From Dehalococcoidia bacterium (GTDB lineage: Bacteria; Chloroflexota; Dehalococcoidia; Dehalococcoidales; UBA1222), in the NCBI GenBank assembly GCA_009779255.1, contig WREQ01000009.1:1-44384 (forward strand): DNA of 44,384 nt. The letters run 5' to 3'. The notes below the pieces were generated by a model. It was not told the origin of the DNA. It was given only the letters and a program-made list of their open reading frames with translations, and ran no database searches. The position numbers and the translations under genes are program-made. This document shows, one piece after another, positions 32,838 to 39,566 of the stretch. The stretch's first letter is position 1. Each line of letters opens with the position of its first letter.

Positions 32838-34043
32838 GTGCTTGACCTGAGCCGTGTAGCCGGACAAATAGGAGAGATGGTGACCAGCCTCAAAACCGGC
32901 TGGCAGGAGCGGCAGAAACATCTGGCCGAAGCTCTTTCTCTGCTTGTGGATAAAAAGCTCGACTTCGAATCCCTCCGGCTCAAGGTCGAACGCAGCTCCG
33001 GCAAAACCACTTTCCTGACAGCCGGTCTGGTGGAACCGCTTGCCACCCGCCATGCACCCCCCACCACTCCGACGAACTTCTCCGTCATCGCCACCGACGG
33101 CTCCCAGATAGACGTAGACCGCCACGCTCCGGCGCGCTGTTATCTGATAAACATAGGTCGCGTGCGGCTGGACTACGGCGAAGGCGCGCGCGCTGAACTG
33201 GAGAGCCTGCCGCGGTTATGCGCCGATGAAAACACGCTGGTGATTTCAGACGGGGTCAGGCAGCAGGCCATTGAAGGCGCGCTTTTGAACATCCGCCGCT
33301 CGGTTGACGAGACCGGACATCTTGCTGAAATGGCGGAAAAACTGCCGGATTCCCGCCCGGCGCTGGCGGTTGTCGACGGCTCTCTCATCCTGTGGGGGCT
33401 GTCCAACAAGGATTATCCCGACTTCGTAGTAGCTGAACTGCTCGACAAGGGTTACATTAAACATCTTGATACCCTGCGCAAAATCGCCGGAGAACGGCAG
33501 TTAGCCCTCGCCAGCTATATCAGCTTCCCACGCTCAGCGGACGTAGTAAATGCGCTTAGGCTGGCGCTGTGCCCGCACAATGCGGCCGACTGCGATAAAT
33601 ACTGCGGGGATACGCCAGTCGGCCGACGCCCCTGCGATAAATTGTCGGGAGTACAGGACCGCGATTTGTTCGCCAGTCTGCTGGACACAGGCGAGCGCTC
33701 GGCGCTGTTTGGAAGCCAGTCCAAAATCGTCAGAGAGAACTACGGCGAACACAGCATCCAATTTTTCTACCTCAAGCTGGAAGATGAAATCGCCCGCGTC
33801 GAGGTACCGGTCTGGATTGCGCATGATAAAGACAGGCTGGAGATGACACACGCGCTGATTCTCGACCAGTGTCGGCGCGGACAGGGCTATCCGGTGGCGC
33901 TCTCCGAAGCCCATGAACAGGCGGTGGTGACTGTCGCCGACCGCGAAAACTTTCAGCGGCTGGTGGAGGTGGAGCTTGCCGGAAGGCACCTGGCCACATC
34001 GGTTTCCGCCAAGAGCCGCAGCAAAAAGACGAGGTGGGTATAA
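32838..34043 (+). CDS. nurA: NurA-domain nuclease
   Basis: 401 residues from GTG 32838, chosen because GGAGG lies five bases upstream; the ORF-track extension to 32754 runs into the promoter and repeat tail. The NurA (PIWI/RNase H-like) domain shows VIATDGSQIDVDRH with the metal-binding Asp (~90), LAVVDGSLILWGL (second Asp, ~178) and a C-terminal AHDKDRLEMTHALI segment. NurA is a 5'-3' exonuclease and ssDNA endonuclease that works with the HerA motor, in archaea in DNA end resection. HerA is encoded 1.5 kb downstream in the same direction, with a HAS-barrel protein between them. Confidence 0.88.
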   Translation: MLDLSRVAGQIGEMVTSLKTGWQERQKHLAEALSLLVDKKLDFESLRLKVERSSGKTTFLTAGLVEPLATRHAPPTTPTNFSVIATDGSQIDVDRHAPARCYLINIGRVRLDYGEGARAELESLPRLCADENTLVISDGVRQQAIEGALLNIRRSVDETGHLAEMAEKLPDSRPALAVVDGSLILWGLSNKDYPDFVVAELLDKGYIKHLDTLRKIAGERQLALASYISFPRSADVVNALRLALCPHNAADCDKYCGDTPVGRRPCDKLSGVQDRDLFASLLDTGERSALFGSQSKIVRENYGEHSIQFFYLKLEDEIARVEVPVWIAHDKDRLEMTHALILDQCRRGQGYPVALSEAHEQAVVTVADRENFQRLVEVELAGRHLATSVSAKSRSKKTRWV

Positions 34044-34065
34044 AGTGAAAGCAAAGAGGATATTT

Positions 34066-34140
34066 ATGGATGAAGCAATCCGTCTCGGAGAAATAATTGA
34101 GGCCTCCACCACCGGCTTCAGCGCCCCATTCTCAAAATAA
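34066..34140 (+). pseudogene. Truncated duplicate of the HAS-barrel gene start
   Basis: A 24-codon ORF (MDEAIRLGEIIEASTTGFSA then PFSK-stop) with AGAGGA upstream. Forty bases (34087-34126) are identical to 34920-34959 in the intact gene, and seven more match across one mismatch. The reading frame breaks exactly where identity ends. It is the original 5' end of the gene, cut off by insertion of the HicAB-type module. Confidence 0.85.
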
Positions 34141-34172
34141 CATTGCGAGTGCGCGGCGTTTGTGCAGCCACC

Positions 34173-34201
34173 TTGATTTGCGGTATCATAGATGATACCA
34201 T
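34173..34201 (+). promoter_or_regulatory. Promoter and operator of the HicAB-type module
   Basis: TTGATT (34173-34178) and TACCAT (34196-34201) with a 17-bp spacer. Within it is a palindrome, GGTATCAT-AG-ATGATACC (34182-34199), with perfect 8-bp arms. This fits an operator for the ribbon-helix-helix antitoxin encoded downstream. Confidence 0.75.
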
Positions 34202-34215
34202 GATTGTCAAAGGCC

Positions 34216-34470
34216 ATGACTAAAAACAAGAAGCAGCTGGATAAAATCAAACAAAACCCCAGAAATGTCTCACTAAATGACTTTGAGGCGTTGGTTAACC
34301 AATATGGCTTCATCAAAGAAGGCACCAAACATCCACGCGCCGCTATTACAGGCCAGGCATCCATCCCCTACAAACGCGAAACGCCGGTAAAAAAATGCTA
34401 TGTGGACGAGTTGCTAGAGGCGATTGAAAAGTGCGAGAAACACGAACAAGGCGGAGGAAGAAACCCATGA
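34216..34470 (+). CDS. HicA-like mRNA interferase toxin
   Basis: 84 residues from ATG 34216 (the track start TTG 34204 lies in the promoter region). HicA toxins are small dsRBD-fold ribonucleases with one catalytic His. Here DFEALVNQYGFIKEGTKHPRAAI places a His (~41) at the expected G-x-x-H position. It continues SIPYKRETPVKKCYVDELLEAIEK, matching the family's end. It is slightly longer than common HicA (about 60-80) because of a basic N-terminus. Its stop overlaps the antitoxin start (ATGA), the classic hicA-hicB arrangement. Confidence 0.75.
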   Translation: MTKNKKQLDKIKQNPRNVSLNDFEALVNQYGFIKEGTKHPRAAITGQASIPYKRETPVKKCYVDELLEAIEKCEKHEQGGGRNP

Positions 34471-34865
34471 AAAAGAAAGACCTCGCTTATTATTTGAGCC
34501 TGCCCTATACGACCATGGTCGAAAAAAGAGACGACGGGCACGGGACATATTACGTCGCCAGAGTGCTGGAATTGCCACACTGCCTCATTCATGGCGATAC
34601 CCCTGAGGAAGCCGTCAGCGAACTGGCAGATGTCAAAAAAGACTGGCTGGAAGACTGCCTCGAGCGCGGCATACATATACCCGAACCGGAAAAACAGGAG
34701 TACTCAGGCGAACTCAGACTACGCATGCCACCATCGCTTCACCGCAGATTGGCTATCACGGCCCGAAAAGAGGGGGTCAGCCTGAACAGCTACCTGAATA
34801 GTGTTCTGTCCGGTTCGGTGCATTACACAGGCAAACCCACCCCCAAAGAAGAGTGCGCGGTCTGA
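34467..34865 (+). CDS. HicB-like antitoxin with C-terminal DNA-binding domain
   Basis: 132 residues. The N-terminal HicB partial RNase H-like fold has YTTMVEKRDDGHGTYYVARVLELPHCLIHGDTPEEAVSELADVKKDWLE (in parts), with the family's E-L-P-x-C-x-x-x-G-x-T-x-E-E-A pattern. The C-terminal ribbon-helix-helix part is ELRLRMPPSLHRRLAITARKEGVSLNSYLN (~80-110). It neutralises the toxin and probably autoregulates through the palindrome at 34182-34199. ATG 34467 has GGAGG nine bases upstream; the GTG 34431 start of the track is in the toxin gene and unlikely. Confidence 0.88.
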   Translation: MKKKDLAYYLSLPYTTMVEKRDDGHGTYYVARVLELPHCLIHGDTPEEAVSELADVKKDWLEDCLERGIHIPEPEKQEYSGELRLRMPPSLHRRLAITARKEGVSLNSYLNSVLSGSVHYTGKPTPKEECAV

Positions 34866-34895
34866 ACAAACATAAAATGAGAGGTATGACACGCC

Positions 34896-35492
34896 ATGAC
34901 AAAACAATCCGTCCGTCTTGGAGAAATAATTGAGGCCTCCACCACCGGCTTCAGCGCCCAGTCCTACGAACTGAATGAACTACCGGCTCTCGGTTCGCTG
35001 GTCATGACCAGCGAAGGGGAGCGAAAGCTTTACGCCGTGGTCTACCACGCCGCCACGGAGGGCATTGAGCCAGGACGCCGACCAATCGCGCGCGGCCGGG
35101 ACGAGCCGTCCGAGCAGGCACTTTTTGACAACAACCCCCAGCTTGCCAGACTGCTGCGCAGCAGGTTCTCGGCGCTGGTAGTCGGCTACAGGGACGGCTC
35201 CGCCATCCGGCAACACCTCCCCCCCAAGCCCGCCCATATCCACGCCTTCGTCCACGCCTGCCCGCAGGAGGAGGTCAAAGAGTTCGGCCAATCCTTCAAT
35301 TTCCTCAACACCCTTATCGGCGCCGAACTTGAAACCCCCGCCGATGAACTCACCGCTTCCACCCTGCGTCTGATAGCGGAGGTACAGGACGACCCGCGCG
35401 CCTTATTGGTTGCGGCCGGCAAGGAGCTGGCAATGCTACTGGGGCGTGATTACACCAGGCTAAAGGCGATACTGGAGAGGATAAAACCATAA
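34896..35492 (+). CDS. HAS-barrel-like protein encoded between NurA and HerA
   Basis: 198 residues. The N-terminus (SVRLGEIIEASTTGFSAQSYELNELPALGSLVM) looks like the HAS barrel found at the start of HerA ATPases. The remainder (~90-198) is helical and unassigned. Its place between nurA and herA suggests a partner or adaptor of that DNA-processing complex; this is inference. The first ~21 codons are duplicated upstream at 34066-34140. The present start MTKQSV differs from the duplicate's MDEAI, so the insertion replaced the first codons. No strong Shine-Dalgarno sequence sits at normal spacing (AGAGGT is 11 nt away). Confidence 0.75.
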   Translation: MTKQSVRLGEIIEASTTGFSAQSYELNELPALGSLVMTSEGERKLYAVVYHAATEGIEPGRRPIARGRDEPSEQALFDNNPQLARLLRSRFSALVVGYRDGSAIRQHLPPKPAHIHAFVHACPQEEVKEFGQSFNFLNTLIGAELETPADELTASTLRLIAEVQDDPRALLVAAGKELAMLLGRDYTRLKAILERIKP

Positions 35493-35538
35493 ACAACCGA
35501 AAGTCAGTGTCTGTAATTTCGTTTGAAGCGAGGTCTAT

Positions 35539-37149
35539 ATGAATAATGATTCAAGGCTCGGTATGGTGGTCGCCGGCTCTCTTTCCGGGGGTGTGGCGGT
35601 GCGGCTGGACGGAGATGCCTCAGTGGAGGATGTCGTCGTTGGACGCTACGTCAGCATCGAGGGCAAAAAACGCCGTTTCCTAGGCATGATTACCGATGTC
35701 AAGCTGGATACTTCCGACCAGCAGCTCACTATTTCTCCTCCCGACCCTTCCGACACCTTTTCCGCCGAAGTACTCTCCGGCACCGGCGCTTACGGCGTGC
35801 TGACGGTGACACCCTATCTTGTTATCGGCGGCGACCAGACAATTACGGAAGGACCTCAGCCGGTAAAGACTATTCCAAGCCACTTCGCGCCAGTTGGGCT
35901 TGCCAGCGACACCGATATAGAGCAGGTCTTCGGCAAGGAAGACGCCCAACGCTTCTACGTTGGCAACCCGCTGGACATGGAATCCAAACTCTGCCTGAAC
36001 CTGCCGGAGTTGGCAAGACGCAGCAACGGTATTTTCGGCAAAAGCGGCACCGGCAAGACCTTCCTCACCCGCACGCTACTCGTTGGTATGCTACAAAAAG
36101 GCGCCTGCGTGAATCTGGTGTTCGACATGCATTCCGAATACGGTTGGGAGGGTACTTCGGAAAAAGGGCGCAAGGTCAAGGCGCTCAAACAGCTTTTCCC
36201 CTCAAAGGTGGCCATCTTCGCCCTAGATGAAGATAATGCCAGGCGGCGCCAGGTGGCGGCGGATGTCTTCGTCAAAATCGGCTACGACGAGATGGAGCCG
36301 AAGGATATAGCGCTACTCAAACAGACTCTCAACCTCACCGATCTGGCAGTGGAGGCCTCCTTCACCCTGCGCAAGCGCTTCGGCAAAGACTGGATAGTAA
36401 AAACGCTTGAGTTGGAAACAGCGGAAAACGGCGAACAGGAGCTGAAATCGCTCAACATCCACGAGAGCAGTTTTCAGAGCCTGCTAAGGGGACTGACCGC
36501 CATCAAACGGCTCGGCTTCATGCAGCCGCATGTCGAAAGGCGTGCCATCGACCAGCTGCTGGGATATCTGGAGCGCGGCACCCACGTGGTGCTGGAGTTC
36601 GGCCGGTACACCGAAATAACCGCCTACATTCTGGTTTCCAACATGCTGACACGGCGCATCTACGAGCGCTACCGTGAAAACACTGAAACTGCACTCGCCG
36701 GGGACAGAACGCCGCCGACACCCCTGGTCATCACTATCGAGGAGGCACACAAATTCCTCAATCCTGAGGTGGCGCCGCAGACCATCTTCGGCGACATTGC
36801 CCGCGAGATGAGAAAATTCAACTGCACCCTGCTGGTGATCGACCAGCGCCCATCCGGCATCGACCCCGAAGTAATGAGCCAATTGGGCACCAAGATTACC
36901 TGCCTGCTGGATAATGACCGCGACGTGGACGCCGTGCTTTCCGGCATCTCAGGCAAGAGTGAACTAAAGGGTGTGCTGGCCAAGCTGGCGGCAAAACAGC
37001 AGGCGCTGATTTTCGGTCACGCCGTGCCCATGCCGGTGGCTTTCACCCCGCGTGAGTACGGCAGCGCCCAGTCGTACAAAGAGCTGGCGGCTGAAAGCGA
37101 GCGCCCGCCGCAGGACATCGACAAGGATATTGATAATTTGTGGAAGTGA
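35539..37149 (+). CDS. herA: HerA-like DNA-translocating ATPase
   Basis: 536 residues. The HAS-barrel (~1-110, RLGMVVAGSLSGGVAVRL) leads into an FtsK/HerA RecA-like core with Walker A FGKSGTGKTFLTR (~168-180), DMHSEYGWEG (~195) and Walker B LVITIEEAHKFLN (~395-407). Sensor and arginine-finger regions follow (LLVIDQRPSGIDPEVMSQLGTKI in parts). HerA forms a hexameric ring that pumps DNA through NurA. It lies 46 bp after the HAS-barrel gene. In bacteria the NurA-HerA pair serves repair or, in some lineages, phage defence; context here does not decide. Confidence 0.93.
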   Translation: MNNDSRLGMVVAGSLSGGVAVRLDGDASVEDVVVGRYVSIEGKKRRFLGMITDVKLDTSDQQLTISPPDPSDTFSAEVLSGTGAYGVLTVTPYLVIGGDQTITEGPQPVKTIPSHFAPVGLASDTDIEQVFGKEDAQRFYVGNPLDMESKLCLNLPELARRSNGIFGKSGTGKTFLTRTLLVGMLQKGACVNLVFDMHSEYGWEGTSEKGRKVKALKQLFPSKVAIFALDEDNARRRQVAADVFVKIGYDEMEPKDIALLKQTLNLTDLAVEASFTLRKRFGKDWIVKTLELETAENGEQELKSLNIHESSFQSLLRGLTAIKRLGFMQPHVERRAIDQLLGYLERGTHVVLEFGRYTEITAYILVSNMLTRRIYERYRENTETALAGDRTPPTPLVITIEEAHKFLNPEVAPQTIFGDIAREMRKFNCTLLVIDQRPSGIDPEVMSQLGTKITCLLDNDRDVDAVLSGISGKSELKGVLAKLAAKQQALIFGHAVPMPVAFTPREYGSAQSYKELAAESERPPQDIDKDIDNLWK

Positions 37150-37256
37150 CATCAACTTATGTTACGTCAGGCTCACCGTAAACGGCTAACGAGACGCGAG
37201 TTTTGAATGACAGGTTTTGATGTCACTCGAGGCTTGACCTACAATCCAGAACAGCC
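37150..37256. other. Junction between herA and repeat array D
   Basis: Non-coding. It contains GACGCGAGTTTTGAATGACA, similar to the GACGCGTTTTGAACACGG that precedes array C, so both arrays share a left boundary sequence. Confidence 0.4.
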
Positions 37257-37733
37257 GCAAATCCGTGCTGGAGGAATGAGCTTGCGAGTGACGAAGCATC
37301 CGGTGGGGTGGCGGATGGTTACTCCCCGCCACCAGATCCTTCGGTCGCTGCGCTCCCTCCAGGATGGACTTGTACGTAAATTCATGCTGGAGGAACGAGC
37401 CTGCGAGTGACGAAGCATCTGGAGGAGGCGGTGGATGATTGCTCCCCACCTCCAGATCCTTCGGTCGCTACACTCCCTCCAGGATGGACTTGTACGTAAA
37501 TCCATGCTGGAGGAACGAGCCTGCAAGTGACGAAGCATCCGGTGGGGCGGTGAATGGTTACTCCACACCACCAGATCCTTCGGTCGCTGCACTCCCTCCA
37601 GGATGGACTTGGTCATAAATCCATGCTGGAGGAACGAGCCTGCAAGTGACGAAGCATCTGGAGGTACGGTGGATGGTTACCCCCCGCCACCAGATCCTTC
37701 GGTCGCTGCGCTCCCTCCAGGATGGACTTGTAC
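37257..37733 (+). repeat. Tandem array D: four complete 119-120 bp repeat units
   Basis: Units at 37257-37375, 37376-37495, 37496-37614 and 37615-37733, all in plus orientation. Each is an imperfect palindrome with TCCATGCTGGAGGAACGAG on the left and CTCCCTCCAGGATGGACTTG on the right. The central loop differs between units. A tail at 37734-37800 matches that after array C. Minus-strand ORFs drawn across the array are artefacts. Confidence 0.93.
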
Positions 37734-37839
37734 GGGACTCATAACTGACCACTGAAAGCTGAAAACTGATTGCTTTCGGCCTTGTGTCACCAATCACCTG
37801 AACAGATATCAAGGACTTCTTTAACTTTCCTCATTGCGT

Positions 37840-37845
37840 TATAAT
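37840..37845 (+). promoter_or_regulatory. -10 element of the patatin gene, apparently leaderless
   Basis: Perfect TATAAT followed by six bases (CAAGGC) and ATG 37852. The -35 at 17 bp (TTCTTT) is weak. There is no separate Shine-Dalgarno site. Confidence 0.55.
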
Positions 37846-37851
37846 CAAGGC

Positions 37852-38712
37852 ATGGCACGCAAAAAAGTCGGGCTGGCACTGGGTGGCGGCGCTGCACGCG
37901 GACTGGCGCATATCGGCGTTCTGGAAGTCCTTGAAAAAGAGGGCGTCCCTGTGGACGTGGTATCCGGAACCAGCGCCGGAGCCATCTTCGGAGCGCTACA
38001 CGCCGCTGGAATAAGCGCCGTCAGCATCAGAAAGGCCGTGCTGGGACTGGACTGGAAGCAATGGGCGCGCATGCTGGACATCACTATCCCACGCAGCGGA
38101 TTCATCTCCGGCAAGCGCCTCATCAACGAGATCACAACCATCATGGGCGGCAACCTAAAGTTCAGCGACCTCAAAAAACCCTTCGCCTGCGTGGCCTGCG
38201 ATATCGAAACCGGCGAAGAGGCCGTGATGAACGGCGGCTCGGTAGCTGAAGCGATTCACGCCAGCATCTCCATCCCCATTATCTTTCGGGCGGTGCGGCG
38301 CGGGGGACGGTTGCTTGTCGACGGCGGGCTGGTCAACCAGGTGCCGGTAAGCGTGGTTCGCAACATGGGAGCAGACTACGTCATCGCCGTTAACGTGGTG
38401 CCGCGTTACGCCCATACCCGCCCGACGCATCTCGACGACATGGCCATCCCCGAAACAGACCGCCACAGCAAACCCGGCCTCATCAGCATTATGCTCAACG
38501 TAATTGATATCGCCACCTGCGCGCGCGTCGAGGTCAGCCTGCAGGGAGCCGACACCGTCATCGAGACGAACACGCTGGATATAGGCCCGGCCGACTTCCG
38601 CAAGGCGGAGCTGGCGGTGCTGCGGGGGGAATGGGCGGCCGTTGACGCCGTGGCCAAAATCAAGAAAGACTTGGGGTTGGATACAGCAGATGCCAGAGGT
38701 GAAGAGGCCTGA
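37852..38712 (+). CDS. Patatin-like phospholipase (RssA/YchK-like)
   Basis: 286 residues from ATG 37852; the track's TTG start (37834) lies in the -10 element and is rejected. The oxyanion hole is LALGGGAARGLAHIGVLEVLE (~6-26), the nucleophile Ser is in GTSAGAIFGA (~43) and the catalytic Asp is in LLVDGGLVNQVPV (~160). These proteins are Ser-Asp dyad lipid acyl hydrolases. No signal peptide, so cytoplasmic or membrane-peripheral. It follows repeat array D and precedes the tRNA-Ala gene. Confidence 0.92.
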   Translation: MARKKVGLALGGGAARGLAHIGVLEVLEKEGVPVDVVSGTSAGAIFGALHAAGISAVSIRKAVLGLDWKQWARMLDITIPRSGFISGKRLINEITTIMGGNLKFSDLKKPFACVACDIETGEEAVMNGGSVAEAIHASISIPIIFRAVRRGGRLLVDGGLVNQVPVSVVRNMGADYVIAVNVVPRYAHTRPTHLDDMAIPETDRHSKPGLISIMLNVIDIATCARVEVSLQGADTVIETNTLDIGPADFRKAELAVLRGEWAAVDAVAKIKKDLGLDTADARGEEA

Positions 38713-38744
38713 TTGTCAGACGCCCGCTAAAGAAGGCGTTGTGT

Positions 38745-38750
38745 TATAAT
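38745..38750 (+). promoter_or_regulatory. -10 element of tRNA-Ala
   Basis: TATAAT ends 16 bp before the mature tRNA 5' end, predicting a leader of about ten bases. No good -35 is visible. Confidence 0.5.
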
Positions 38751-38766
38751 TCCAATTGCCGCGCAT

Positions 38767-39010
<244 letters not shown>

Positions 39011-39414
39011 TTAATACTTCAGTCTGTCCACCTCAACTAGATTGAGCACTTCATCTTTGGCAGCTTGGGAGACAGCGTAGTCGCTGAAACGCCGTTTGGT
39101 AAAGATGTAAACATGGCTGTCATCATATTCGTTTATCAGCGATACTGCACGTCGTAGCTTTTCTAGTTCTGTCTCGGTACAGCTTTCAAGCGGATTACGG
39201 AATACCTTGATGAAGAGAGCTTTTTGCTTGTATCTGACTATGGCGTCAAAGGTGTGTTGAATCTGCCCTCTTTAACAATCACAGGCAAGTACGTTACTTC
39301 ATTGTGAGAGCGGAATGTCCTTTTCAATTTAATCTTGAATATTGCATTCATCCACTTAAAGGCTTTCCGCAGATGGAATCTGGGGATTTCAGTATCTGAT
39401 ACGAGTATTGCGTC
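39011..39414 (-). pseudogene. Frameshifted C-terminal fragment of an unidentified protein
   Basis: Reading the minus strand, ~39414-39272 encodes DAILVSDTEIPRFHLRKAF... to ...NEVTYLPVIVKEG. One frameshift near 39272 then continues as QIQHTFDAIVRYKQKALFIKVF... ending VLNLVEVDRLKY with TAA at 39013-39011. Both parts have coding-like character (well-formed charged/hydrophobic alternation), and no start codon precedes the first. The C-terminal FDAIVRYKQKALFIKVF and SHVYIFTKRRFSDY segments recall the nuclease-like tail of DUF234-type archaeal ATPases, but I am not sure. It is a decayed gene at the island edge and is missing from the ORF track because no frame is long enough. Confidence 0.6.
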
Positions 39415-39566
39415 TTATTGGCACATGATGAACCAAAAAAGTGTTGGCATCTTAATCAGGAAATCCTAGCATTTATAATCACATATTCATTGTGGTTTTG
39501 AAACTGGTACAATAATCAGGTTGGCAGGTTAATGGAATCCACTTTTAACGAAAGGAACAGACTGTA

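Noticed and set aside
37257-37733. Array D as a CRISPR array
   Set aside because: The whole 119-120 bp unit is conserved and palindromic; there are no unique spacers or cas genes.
37239-37812. Minus-strand ORFs across array D
   Set aside because: They are translations of the 119-bp repeat units (recurring ILEGAQRPKDL and SFLQH-type peptides).
39481-39545. Clear sigma-70 promoter before the PLD-helicase gene
   Set aside because: TACAAT occurs near 39508 but no -35 at suitable distance was found, so no promoter is called.
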